From Hyaloscypha bicolor E (Eukaryota > Ascomycota > Leotiomycetes > Helotiales > Hyaloscyphaceae): a stretch of 64,000 nucleotides of DNA. Below are positions 54,441-64,000 of this stretch, piece after piece. The stretch covers positions 2,703,750 to 2,767,749 of the forward strand of contig NW_020194589.1 of NCBI RefSeq assembly GCF_002865645.1, in the 5' to 3' direction. The translations under genes were made by a program, and so were the position numbers. A model generated the notes under the pieces. That model worked only from the letters and a program-made list of their open reading frames with translations. It did not search any database and had not been told where the DNA came from. Position 1 is the first letter of the stretch. Every line of letters begins with the position of its first letter.

Positions 54441-54734
54441 ATGTGCACACAAACCCTGATAATCTTCGCTTGCTGCCCATGCCGAAAGACAAGGATAAGC
54501 ACCTGCACCAGCATGCAAGACGAAGAATACCGCGCCTGGCGACACTTCCAGTCGATTCCAGACTATCGAGATTGTAAAGGCCTGGAGACTCTCGAGGATT
54601 TCAATGAAGGATGTTGCGAAATGGCACCCAGAGGGGCATGTCCTTACGCTGGCGGAAATCGATTTGACACTCCAAAGGTCCCACGGCCGAGAGAAGACAA
54701 GCTAGGTATATATCCAGGTAAGTGTCCTTCATGA
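54441..54734 (+). CDS. Met-Cys small cysteine-rich protein, member 6
   Basis: 97 residues. MCTQTLIIFACCPCRKTRIS carries Cys2, an extra Cys11, and Cys12-Pro-Cys14. Then come STC at 22, the shared SIPDYRDCKGLETLEDF (Cys45) and EGCCEMAPRGACPY (58, 59, 67). Identity with member 5 is highest at the Cys sites and at R-TR-STC, PDYR and CCEMAP, the pattern expected if the cysteines are under selection. The stop is reached within GKCPS. A GTAAGT donor at about 54718 and an acceptor (CTCAG) near 54773 could extend the protein by a frame that contains another CTC pair, but this is weak. No signal peptide. Confidence 0.65.
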   Translation: MCTQTLIIFACCPCRKTRISTCTSMQDEEYRAWRHFQSIPDYRDCKGLETLEDFNEGCCEMAPRGACPYAGGNRFDTPKVPRPREDKLGIYPGKCPS

Positions 54735-55734
54735 TTGCAGAAACAAAAGGCTAACGACGTTTGAGAAACTCAGAACAATCTCTGGCGCACAGTCTCCGAG
54801 CCGCGAAAATTGCACCACAAATCACTTGCACTTGCCAAGATTCCGAGTCGCCTCAGGAGCTCTTCGTTCGGCAGCTCCTCCTTCCTGCGACGAGATGGAG
54901 CGAGAGATGGTGCCAATATTGGTGGCAATCACGTTCTGGCTGGAAGCTCCTTCGTTTTACAGAGGAACCTGAACTACAGCCAGCTCTTTGAATTGCATTT
55001 GAGAAGCACGTTGAAGACGGGTATTGGTCATTTGCAAGGAATGAAGAATCCTCTCGAGCTGGAACGACCACTTCGGAAGCTCGAAGATATCAAACCCTGT
55101 GAGTACTCCGGGTGGGGGAGGGTGAGAGCGACACTCTGACCTGGAGGTTAGTTCTCCTACAGCAACAAGATTCCAATGTAGGCACGAGAGAACGGGAAAC
55201 CTATTTGCCAGAGGATTGAATCGTGGAAGGGAAGTTGGAGTTGGCAGGATGGGTGCGATGACTAACCTTCTGGAGGCATGCGGGGGGGTATCAATGTAAC
55301 CACAACTTGTGGGGGTAGTTTTTTTTTGGGTTGGGTGTGACGCTGTCAGGACAGCTAGTTGGTGGAGGGATGAGGACAGGTAAGTTGCATTTGAATTGAT
55401 AAGCTAGGTATCACAGCGCGATAAAGAATTCTCTAAGAGTCAAGATATACATGCACGTGAGTGGGATTGTATTGTGTTCGTGGTCTCGTTGCTTTAAGAA
55501 CAGCTTTAGGAACAGGCTCCCAAAAGATCAAAGCAAAGACAGCTTACAAGGGAAGGCATCAACGCCTAATGCACCACAGAAATGCTCTTAAACCGCAGAC
55601 CACCACCTTGCGTGTCCTCGTATCTAACCAATCCAAAACACCATCCAATCATGATAATCGACCAAGCAAACCAAAGCATGCGTACCTAAATCCCACAATT
55701 GCGACCCAATTACCACGACCCAAGGAGATTGTCA
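54735..55734. other. Intergenic region after the array
   Basis: Contains two overlapping plus ORFs (54761-54991 and 54810-55139), the first with a TCTCQ pair. They may be a spliced tail of member 6 or chance. A run of T (TTTTTTTTGGG) lies near 55320. Nothing else is recognised. Confidence 0.4.
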
Positions 55735-57574
55735 TCATCGTTCCCAGCGGCCGTCAATCTCGTTCCTATCAACACCGTATATCCTCCTTCCGCTGTTGCT
55801 CCCAGCTCCATACAACATTTCCATCAACTTCGACTTCTGCTTCTCTCGAACACCGCCAAGATGCGTACTCACTTCATCCAAGCCTCTAATCTGCTCCTCC
55901 ACTCCAATTGTACTGCCGTTAGCTCTAACAAGCGGACTGACCAACTTCCTCCTCAGGTTTTCTAGGTTTGCCTTGAGGGTGAGTAGCTTTCTATTGTGAT
56001 CCTCCAGGATACTCTTATTCTGAACCGTCTTGGCGCGAATGTTGCTTAATAATTTTTTGTTCTTCTCAAACTTGTGCAACGTGCTGGCATTAGGTCCAAG
56101 CATCTTCGTCCAGAGTGACGAGAGCATATCATCTTGAGCCGACTCTTGCGCATCCGATTCGCGAATGACGGTGCGCGCGAGGTTGAGGAATTGCCTATCG
56201 ATAGATTCGAAGAGGGAGAAGAGTGCGAGGGAATGCTGGAGCTCGGAGCTGATTGACTCCTCGAGGATAGAGAGGAATTCTTGGAAGGTTCGTTGAAGAG
56301 TGTGTCGAGTTCGCTCACGTGACGAAGGTCCGAAAACGGAGGTCGCAAGTGTACCCAGTCGGGTGGGGGTACCCAACGAAGTCTCGAAGACCCCACACTT
56401 GCTCAGTAGCAAGTGGAAGTTGTCATATGCAGAGGACATCGAGGAAGGCGTGTGAGTTTGTAATTGGGAGAGCTCGCGCTTTGCCCAATCCATTACGATT
56501 AATATTCTGCACGAGTCAGTGCTGGTCAGGTGGGGGAAAAGGGGGGCGGAGGGGGGGTTACCCATCGACATCTCCATCCACATTTGCGAAAAATCTAGTC
56601 AGCTCAATAGCCAATGTCTTGAGACTATCACTGAGATCGTCCAATTCCTTAACAATGATTGGCGCAGAGGTCATGTTTGTTGAGCGAACACTCTCTCCAA
56701 GATCCCAGACTGCGACGCCTGTTGCCTGCAAATCGCCAATCTGTTGCACACCGTTCTCTGAATAGAAGATAAGAGGCTCGAATGCCTTTGCGAGTCCTGC
56801 GACCTTGACTAAGTCCGGAACTGGAGGGGGAACTCCGGGTTGGAACAGCGTCCTCAGAGCCAAGAACGAAAGTAATATGACAAGCATTGAAGTGAAGAAG
56901 GAATACCAAGACTTCGTCATGTTTTCGATTCTTGTCTTGAGGAAAGAATGGGCAACTTCGAACGGCTCTGTACGATGTTGTACCTCCGCGCGCATTGCAA
57001 ACCGAATGTCTTGGTGAATAGTCAGTCTTTATTCGATAAGGAGAGGAGCTTCCGTACAATTATTAGGGCTATCGGGCTTTCCAGCAGCGACATCTTGACA
57101 GCCTTCCTGCTTAACTGAACCTCCAAATGTCTTGCGAAAGTCTTGGCCTCCAGCCGGGTAAGGACTTGGGCTCATGCTCCTCATCTTGTCCGGCGACAAT
57201 GACCCAGTAGGCAATCTTGTCCGCGCCGCCGCAGCAAGAGTCGCATCCTCTCCGTCGTCCGCGCTCTCATACTCTGGACTGCTATCCCTCGATCCCCGAC
57301 TGCGCTTCCCCAAGGTAGTTCTCTGCCTATTCCAAAAGCCGCTGCTGCGATTGCCGTTTCCGTCGCGGCGCCACGCCGGCGGGCTGTATCTGCCTCCAGA
57401 AGTCGAATCTGCGTTCTCTGATTCTGTGTCTGAGCGGAAGCCAGAGTGATGGGAAGGGTAGCCAAAGTGGGGCGATTGGCCTATCTCGCTGCTTCCGGGT
57501 TCGAAGTCTTGCAGAGAGGCGTCTAAAGAAGGATGGTCGTCGAATAGGCCCTCCAGCTCCTCGATCGTGGCCAT
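55735..57574 (-). CDS. Fungal single-pass membrane protein with coiled-coil C-terminus, function unknown
   Basis: Exons 57574-57058, 57009-56562 and 56506-55735 join in phase to 578 residues; conserved family-like text runs smoothly across both splices (NNYIRFAMRAEVQHR, DVDGILIVMDWAKREL). Residues 1-180 are acidic and Ser/Pro-rich (MATIEELEGLFDDHPSLDAS...; GSLSPDKMRSMSPSPYP), then one transmembrane helix near residue 205-225 (SFFTSMLVILLSFLALRTLF). The rest is helical (PVPDLVKVAGLAKAFEPLIF, SENGVQQIGDLQATGVAVWD, ELDDLSDSLKTLAIELTRFF) with a C-terminal coiled coil around NKKLLSNIRAKTVQNKSILE and LKANLENLRRKLVSPLVR. I recognise this as a type of conserved fungal hypothetical protein but know no assigned function. 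Topology would put the long helical part on one side of a membrane. Confidence 0.8.
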
Positions 57575-59630
57575 GGCCGCTGAGCTCGATTGAAGCGCGG
57601 GGTCGGGGGTTGTTTCGGACGTGAAGGAGGTAGAGATAGACAAATGCGACAACCACAAGGGCTAGGAAGGTACTTGGAGCGATAGTGAGAGATATTAATG
57701 CCAGGTGGATGTGGTTCTCTATGGCAATCAAGGACATGACCCCACGTCTACGTGCTGCTTGGGGAACCGCGTGACGCGACGTTTAGGCTCGACTTTGGGC
57801 TCTTGATTGCAGTGCGACCGACTCTGATTGAAGGTATCGCGGGGAGAGAATGCATGCGCGATAGAGAAAGAAGAGCGTTGCAGGGAAAAGGACTCTGAAT
57901 GGTGGAGAGGTGGTAGTGAAAGCTTCCTGTCGGCAGAAGACCCGTTCGCCCCAGCCACTCGAGAATGGTCCGCCTTAAGTTGTGGGTAGCGATGCAGGGC
58001 CCTCGCGCGACGCAGAGACTCTGCAGAGATTCTGTCGAATGTGCTGCGCTGGCCACGCCACGAAGGGCCGTGGATGGCTCCGATGGGGTGTGGGATATTC
58101 TGTGAAGGTTGGGCTGGACGAGCGCAGGCCGAGGGCAGGCCAGGAGGTCGCAGGAAACGTGAGGCTGGGCCAGTGACAGCAATTGTTTATCGGGATCCCT
58201 GCAGGAGCGCTCTCCGCGAAAAACGCACGCTTAACGCGCCCGCCCAATCACAGGGCCCGTCAACAGGCGCAGTGAAACGTGCCGGACCGCGGCGGGCAAG
58301 GACAGGGGCGGGGGTGAAGGCGGGTGGGGAGGAGGGGAGGAGGGGGGAGGGGTGGAGGGGTGGTGCTGCGAGGGGAAGGGATGTTGTTGCTTTCTCCCTC
58401 TCTCCCTCTCTCCCTCTCCACACCCGCGTCGAAGCTTCAGACGATCACCAGCCATCTTATGCAAAACCCTTCGTCCGGTTTTGCACTGCCCTGAGAAATG
58501 CGTCATAGTATGCCTCTTCGGCACCTATTAGTCTAGGCACCAGCCTCCCGTGATGTATCAGTCGCCGTCCAGCTGATGCCCCGCCCGTCTGCCAGGAACA
58601 GCTGCAAGTCTCGAGGCTCTGAGTGCCGTCAGGAGGTGTGCGGTGCAGGGCAGCGGCGTCCGCGGGCAATCAAGAACTGAGACAGCATGACGGCTGAAAC
58701 AGAACCCATCGCCACGGTACGATCTCCGCCTCTGCTCGTCTTAAAACCGATCTGCTATTGCCCCGCTCTCAGGAACCCCTCTCCGCGTGCAGCTTGCCAG
58801 AAATCAAGGAAGTCAATCCTCAGCCCTACTCGGTCAAGCCACCTGCCTATATAGAATGGGCTAACCCCCCGTTCATACGTCCAGTTGTCGAGACCACGAG
58901 ATTTTTGTCAGCAACGACTCTCGGAGACTGAGAACACAGGAGAGGCATGAGAGGTTGTCTTCCAACATCTGCCATCGTGTTTGTTGTTGTTAGAAATCAA
59001 GTTATTGATTGGAATATGCAGCAACGTTAAAATTTGTGCTTTGCTTCATCTATAAGCGCAGCCTTGTCTGCACGATGTCCTTGCCCACCCATCTCCACGG
59101 CCTCATGTGACTTTCACATGAAATGGACATACTGCACGCCTTCGATTTGAGCCCAGTCAAACGGCGAAAAGTGCCAGACGAGGTCATCTGAAGTGTGAAG
59201 CTATCACGCGATCATGCATCCGCATTTTTGCTGCACATACCACGATATCTCTGACCGCGCAGCCTCGAACAAACGAAATTGTTCTACTCTTGAACAGCTA
59301 CTATTTAGTACTATAAATCTGGCAATGTCTCCCCGAAGTTAAAAATGAGAAGGTCAAGGAAGTGTTTCTCAACACCGTGAAGCTCCAAGAATTCAGCCCT
59401 GCTTTCGTTTCCCCAACCTCTTGGCGGCCGACGCCGTGACCCTATATCTTGAGTTCGTATCTAAGCCACAACACCATTTCCTCGTACGGTAAAGAATCTT
59501 CATCGTGGATTGTATTCCCAACCGACTTCACTTCAATAATCCAACATTTAATTAGTGTGGCGAAAGTCCTACCATCAGCCTCTCTTTCCCGATTCAGTTT
59601 GGTCATAGCGGTTAACATACCGCAAGGCAC
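57575..59630. other. 2 kb intergenic region with G-rich and CT-rich tracts
   Basis: No gene recognised. At 58320-58375 the plus strand is GGGGAGG-rich (G-quadruplex potential), and at 58391-58420 there are CTCTCCCTCTCTCCC repeats. A TATATAGAATGG sequence near 58850 could be a TATA box for an unseen transcript. Confidence 0.4.
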
Positions 59631-59633
59631 ACA

Positions 59634-59996
59634 TGGCTTCAACACACCGCTCCACTGGCGAACCTTCTATTCCTATGGCAAACTCGTCTCCCCATATGTC
59701 TATTTCTAGAGTCTGATTCATGTTTTTAGAAATCATTGCCAACAATCTTACCACCACCTGCCTACGACGCAACCTTGGAGCCGCCGTCTTACCCCACATC
59801 CACGCATGCTCCTCCTCAAAACCATGCACACCTCACCCCAGATGCTTCTCAACAAAACAATATCTACCATGGGCCTCGCCGATTTCCTAAGTATTTTCGC
59901 CTCATTTGTTGTCTTCTGTGGACCGGATTAGTGGTAGTTGGACTTGGAACAGGCCTGGGACTTCTGAACACGGGTTATTTCACAAAGGGGAGCTGA
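59634..59996 (+). pseudogene. Small proline-rich single-TM protein, copy 1 (start unclear)
   Basis: The second-exon frame reads LPPPAYDATLEPPSYP, then a basic stretch (GPRRFPKYF) and one membrane helix (WTGLVVVGLGTGLGLLN) to the stop at 59994-59996. No ATG lies in this frame just upstream. An exon beginning MASTHRSTGEPSIPMANSS (59634) is near, but no GT-AG pair found keeps the frame. The same architecture (Pro/Tyr-rich head, basic hinge, TM, short tail) recurs in the next copies, which supports it being a real gene family. Either the first exon is mis-modelled or the copy is broken. Confidence 0.45.
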
Positions 59997-60359
59997 CATT
60001 ATGGACCCGCCAGAAGGGTTTAGTACAAACAGCTTTTATCGTTCGCTGCACCCCAAGTTCTGGCAACACCAAAACACCAAAACACCGATAAGATGTACAG
60101 TTTGGCAAGGGCTTTTAATTGCCTGATGATTCGTCAAACAGTTCCCCGTCCTTCTCTTTTGAATCTCCTTCTTACTTATCCGGCGCCCTGCTTCTCAGAT
60201 CAACGCTGCTTCTCTTCACTACCCTCCTCGTTTCCTTAATAACCGCCCGAAAATGTTGTCTTTTGAATGCATTATTCCTATGGTACGTCCCCAAGCTCTT
60301 CACAAGGTTAGCTTAACTTATCTCAGTCATAGAAGCCACTGGCAACAGCTCAAGGAGGA

Positions 60360-60641
60360 CTACCACCAGAATACGATGCAACAGCAGAACCTCCCCCATA
60401 TCCTGCCCCAATACACATTTCAACTCACCGACCTCAAAATCCTTAGGCTTCTCCTTACGAAAATCGCAGTCAACTCTCACCCGAAACTGACGTTAGGGCG
60501 TACACCGGCGCCTCAGCACTCAGATCACGACAACGCAAAGTGCGCCTCTGCCTGTGCATTCTGGTGTTGTTTATGATAGGTTTCGGAGTCGGTCTAGGAC
60601 TTTACATTTACATCCAGCACCAATCCACACTCAGATACTAA
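60360..60641 (+). pseudogene. Small proline-rich single-TM protein, copy 2 (in-frame TAG)
   Basis: A frame reading GLPPEYDATAEPPPYPAPIH, clearly like copy 1's PPAYDATLEPPSYP, continues to a TAG at 60444-60446. Beyond it, still in frame, are SPYENRSQLSPETDVRA, a basic hinge (RSRQRKVRLC), a membrane helix (LCILVLFMIGFGVGLGLYIY) and a stop at 60639-60641. The TAG follows CCT and precedes GCTT, so it could also be the AG of an intron acceptor; then the protein would be shorter. I treat it as broken or misread. The 5' exon was not found. Confidence 0.5.
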
Positions 60642-60922
60642 CAAGTCACTCCTATTTTGGTTAGGAGCATGGCGTACGAGGAGCTCGATCTGGATAAATT
60701 TTGGCTCAATAGCCCTTCCCGACATCCGCACCCCAGAATTTACCCTATCGAAGGAAACACATCGCAGTGCATATAAAAGCGCCGAGCCGAGCCCCAAAAT
60801 CATGGCTTCGAATACTCCACCGCTAGAGTCGTCCTTCAGAAAAATGTGGTTATCTTGCCAAGATCCCCCCTATTCCCGTGGCAGATCATAACCGCTGGCC
60901 CGGCGGCGTAAGACCTCCAAAC

Positions 60923-61260
60923 ATGACAACTCCCAACTGCACTCCACTCGCCGCTCTGGTAAATCTCCTCTGCCCTACCAACTTACCAAGACTTTCATCT
61001 AACACTCATCACAGAGTCCATTGTCATCAATAACACAACACACAGAGCGCGAACGTCCTCACGGCGACCCCCCCTCGTACCGAAGCTCCCTCTACGGCGT
61101 TGATTACTGGATCTATCCACCAACAGAAGGCCAACCCGACAAACGGCGGATCTGCTACCGGCCGAACTACATCTTTGCACTCGTCGTCATGGGCTTAATT
61201 ACAATGGCATTGATACTAGTCGTTGTGTTTGCTACATTGAGGAAAAGATCCCCAACATAG
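60923..61260 (+). CDS. Small single-TM protein of the proline-rich tandem family, copy 3
   Basis: Two exons (60923-60958 and 61015-61260) with a canonical GTAAAT...ATCACAG intron give 93 residues: MTTPNCTPLAALSPLSSITQ, a charged stretch (TERERPHGDPPSYRSSLYG), WIYPPTEGQPDKRRICYRP, then a membrane helix (IFALVVMGLITMALILVVVF) and a short basic tail (TLRKRSPT). It has DPPSYR where copies 1 and 2 have EPPSYP/EPPPYP. This is the only copy of the four with a complete start, splice and stop, so it is the likely functional one. Single-pass membrane protein with the Pro/Tyr-rich head on one side. Function unknown; PPxY motifs elsewhere recruit HECT ligases of the Rsp5 type, which is only an analogy. 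Confidence 0.55.
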
Positions 61261-61577
61261 AAACCTTACGGGACATATGTAGGAATTTCTTCGGAGCTTT
61301 TTATACCTCCGTTGAAGAGGGAAATTTAAGAAAAAATAGATTAAAATTGTTTGCTGCTGCTGCTGATGCGCAGCAAATAGCACTCACAATTTCATTTTCT
61401 CTCGTGATACCGAATTGAGCAGGCAGACGCACCTGGATGATCGGCTGGTGCCTCGGAAGAAATCTCATATATTTTTGCGGCCCCCAGGGATATTTTAGCG
61501 TTCAAGATGTTCCATTGTTTCGACAACGTCCCCCCTATTCCTCGTTAGCGCGTCGTCGGCGGTAAGCGTGCGCTAAA
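61261..61577. other. Spacer between tandem copies 3 and 4
   Basis: Contains CCCCCCTATTCC near 61530, which also occurs about 60870 ahead of copy 3, so the upstream flank seems to have been duplicated with the gene. Confidence 0.45.
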
Positions 61578-62382
61578 ATGGATCGACATGACATCGAACT
61601 TAAATCCGACCTCTCTGTGCCCCCTGTAAGTCCCATAATTATTCTTAATTGTACTTCTTAAGAATAGCCCTTCTACGAATCTCCTAATCACAGCAAGTCC
61701 AAAAAAAAAAAAGAAGAGGTTTCACCAACCTCCCTATAAGAAGGGCCACAACCCCCGCTTCCGCCTCCACGCGCACACAAAAATAAAACAACACTACAAC
61801 AAATATCACAGGATGGACCACCACGAAAACAACTTCAAGCTCCACAAAATACATCGCCTACCTCAACCAGAACCCCCCTCGCAAAACCGCCCACAACTCT
61901 TCCACCATCTTACCCTCACGCCCCCTTAGTACCCTCATTCAACGCAAAAGCCATTAGTTTAAACAACCAACCTTCTCATTTCCCACCGTCCCGCCAACCG
62001 CACCCAAACCTGTATCAAAACCCCAATCAAGCTCCCTCCCAAGCTCAAGCTCAACCTCAAAAGGCAAATCTGAACCAAAACATCCCTTACGAATACTACA
62101 CACCACCTGCACCACCGCCCACAATCTCCCGCCCTGCCTCCTCCCCCCTGTGCTTTCCATCCGCACCAACAACACCAGCGGGCCCTCCTAATCGACTTCA
62201 CACGCGGCGGAAACCCCATCACGCACGCCTCCCTCGACAGCATCAGCCGCCGCACGCGCTACGGCTGCACGCCCTCCTGCCGGTGCATCAGTATCGCCGT
62301 CTCGTGACCGATAGCGGGCCCGTGGTGGCGGTTGTGTGGTCCAAGGTTGGGAGGCGTGCGCACTGTTGGGATTGTTAGATTA
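61578..62382 (+). pseudogene. Degenerate copy 4 of the proline-rich family
   Basis: A first exon, MDRHDIELKSDLSVPP (61578-61625), is followed by a clean GTAAGT donor and an acceptor in AATCACAG near 61693. Downstream a run of 12 A (61701-61712) shifts the frame. In one frame a Pro/Gln-rich stretch is readable (TLPPSYPHAPLVPSFNAKA, then NIPYEYYTPPAPPPTISRP) to a stop near 62380, and no membrane helix remains. The PPSYP motif links it to copies 1-3. The A-tract and lack of a continuous reading frame suggest decay. Confidence 0.4.
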
Positions 62383-62383
62383 G

Positions 62384-62386
<3 letters not shown>

Positions 62387-62415
<29 letters not shown>
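62387..62415. repeat. Poly-G homopolymer, 29 G
   Basis: A run of 29 G between AGATT and CGATA. Such tracts mutate rapidly and assemble poorly, so its length here is doubtful. Confidence 0.85.
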
Positions 62416-62416
<1 letters not shown>

Positions 62417-63293
62417 GATAGATATCGGGTCGCCACGGGAAGAGAAAGAGCATGTGAAGGAAGCAAGAGGAGTGTATGATTTGATAGAATAATTAGATAG
62501 GTGGAGGTCGCGGATAGAGAAGGCTTTGCTTGCTTCGGCTTTACTTCTAAGATTATGTAGATAAGACGAGGGTACTAACGCTTCATTTTATGCCTAAAGA
62601 TAAGCTTTTAGGAACTCCACTATATCTTTAGAGATTCGTTCAATGGTCCCATGGCCATCAGTACAATGAAAAAGGTACATGATTTCGTGGATTTGGACAA
62701 TTGAAACTAACCAACGTGCTTCGCAGAGAGTAGAGTGTTAATTGGAAAAGGGGAGTACTAATTGCACCTTGAAAGATTGTAAAAGAATGAAATGATCCAG
62801 CTCACGTTGGAAGAATGAGGGTTGACAGGTATTCCCAATGTACAAGCTCCACTTGGAAGAATAAGTGTTGAAAAATATTCACAATGTAACAGCCCCAGTT
62901 CGAACTATAAAAACGAATAAAGGTAGAGCAAACAGCTTCCTAAGGACCACACCGCGTGTATCCGGAAACCGAGAGGACGAGAGGAAAGAAAGTAAAGGAT
63001 CATCGGATACCATTTCATGGCTCGATGCTAACTACCTATCTGATCTGATGCTCGCTATGACCACTCCGCTATGCAGAACCCATCTTCCATCCGTCAGAAT
63101 ATCTATCTATCTACAGGTATTTCAAGGTATCCATCACTTCAATTCATCAAGGCATAATTCCTTGCTCGCCATCCATTCACATTCCTTCCTTTCTTTCCAT
63201 GGCATCATGTTCATCCTCAAAATGCCGGGTGAAATTGCAAACTTTTCGGGAAAATCTTCCCCTCAAACCAGCCTTCTTGTCCCCTTGATCGAT
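62416..63293. other. Intergenic region downstream of NUP145
   Basis: Apart from the 46-bp repeat, no gene is seen. A plus ORF at 62865-63338 overlaps the NUP145 stop and has no domain. Confidence 0.4.
62807..62890. repeat. 46-bp imperfect direct repeat
   Basis: TTGGAAGAATGAGGGTTGAC at 62807 recurs as TTGGAAGAATAAGTGTTGAA at 62853, and CCCAATGTAC near 62835 as CACAATGTAA near 62881. The period is 46 bp. It lies in DNA without a gene, about 400 bp past the NUP145 stop. Confidence 0.6.
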
Positions 63294-64000
63294 CTAACGA
63301 GAGTTGGCCATCACACCACGATAATACTCCAAGCTTAATTCGACGGTGTGCTTCAGATACTTGTCTTCTGTGAGTGGAAGACGAAGAATTTTGTGCAAGT
63401 CGGACTTCTAGTTTGTGTTAGTAATGTTCAGCCAACGTGTATGGACAAACTCACCTCTCCCTTCTTTCCCAGAGCGATCACCGTCTTGGCCACAATCCCG
63501 CTAATCGTCTCAATAGCCACCCGCTCCATAAATACTGGATGACGAGACTCCTCAACCACAGCTGGAAGACCTGCCAACAATCTCGCCAGAAGAGCATGAT
63601 TTACAGGCCATCCTCTCTTCTCTGAGTCGAGCAATTCCAGAAAGTCCTGGTAGATTTCTCCTCCGAGATGCCACTCAGATATGGTATTCTCCTTGCCATG
63701 AAAACCTCCAAGCAAAGTCCGAAGAGTATCATAATCAAGCTCAACGACAGTGTTCGGTGCTACCTCCTTAGAAAATGTGAGATGGGCTTCGTTAAATGAT
63801 CCAGCTCTGATTAAGCACTCAACCTCTCCTCGCGGATTCTTCTCAACACTTCGCATGTATAATGCCTTTGCCTCCCAAATCCAGGAAGCTGGGATTTTGA
63901 AATTTTGTGTCAAGGTGTTGAAGCTCTGGCTGTCCTCCGATCCGATTTTGCCGGCGTGGTGTGCAAGATGGTTCTGGATGGACTTTGCTCTAACTTCATC
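63294..64000 (-). CDS. NUP145: Nucleoporin Nup145/Nup98-96, Nup96 C-terminal part (5' end beyond window)
   Basis: C-terminal end of the fungal Nup145 (Nup98-Nup96) polyprotein, a scaffold of the nuclear-pore Y-complex. Two exons are visible: from the right edge to 63455, and 63407-63294. The protein reads SIQNHLAHHAGKIGSEDSQS, FNTLTQNFKIPASWIWEAKA, LYMRSVEKNPRGEVECLIRA, then HLTFSKEVAPNTVVELDYDT, LRTLLGGFHGKENTISEWHL and IYQDFLELLDSEKRG, the alpha-solenoid typical of Nup96. The spliced end is KSDLHKILRLPLTEDKYLKH and TVELSLEYYRGVMANSR. The intron (GTGAGT...ACTAG) lies near the C-terminus. The FG-rich and autoproteolytic N-terminal half would be encoded beyond the window. Confidence 0.93.

Noticed and set aside
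62865..63338. 157-codon plus ORF at the right side
   Set aside because: Overlaps the NUP145 last exon and covers the 46-bp repeat.

Overview
The window is nuclear DNA of a filamentous ascomycete (Pezizomycotina). Genes carry short introns of about 45-75 bp with GT...AG ends and CTRAY-like branch sites. Intergenic DNA is compact but present, and the protein families are typical of fungi (HUL5-type HECT ligase, Pab1 with an acidic RRM4 insertion, 14-TM MFS pump, CE8 pectin methylesterase, Argonaute). The style of the proteins and the pectinase suggest a plant- or litter-associated Leotiomycete, but that is inference. All exon models below were built by hand from reading frame, splice sites and family knowledge; most sum to whole codons.

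Layout. 0-14.6 kb is a mixed metabolic block: an EF-hand protein (cut by the left edge), an oil-body-associated (DUF1264) protein and glyoxalase II look intact. They are followed by a short-chain dehydrogenase with one in-frame stop, a T5orf172/GIY-YIG-like protein, a wrecked type-B carboxylesterase, an intact TauD-type dioxygenase and a wrecked aldo-keto reductase. 14.6-33.7 kb is mainly housekeeping: a DUF202 membrane protein, a GNAT acetyltransferase, HUL5, PAB1, a universal-stress-protein fusion, mitochondrial ribosomal protein S7 and a small dsRNA-binding protein, with a gene-poor stretch at 27.4-31.2 kb. 36-44.3 kb holds a nitronate monooxygenase, a secreted pectin methylesterase, an AT-rich 15-bp minisatellite and an MFS drug pump.

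46.8-50.1 kb encodes an Argonaute with an RGG-rich N-terminus built on a perfect 12-bp repeat. Downstream, 50.9-54.7 kb contains a small predicted secreted protein and then six head-to-tail genes for small cysteine-rich proteins that all begin Met-Cys. Four of the six keep Cys12-x-Cys14 and the conserved cysteine spacing falls into two subfamilies. This array is the most novel-looking element here.

55.7-57.6 kb encodes a fungal single-pass membrane protein of unknown function. 59.6-62.4 kb holds a degenerating tandem family of small proline-rich single-TM proteins. The right edge carries the C-terminal part of NUP145 (Nup96 portion).

No operon-like or biosynthetic cluster is evident. The two clearest themes are decay of accessory enzyme genes in the first 14 kb and tandem birth-and-death of small lineage-specific proteins in the last 12 kb. 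RNA-binding proteins (Pab1, Argonaute, dsRBD protein) share the window, but nothing shows they act together.
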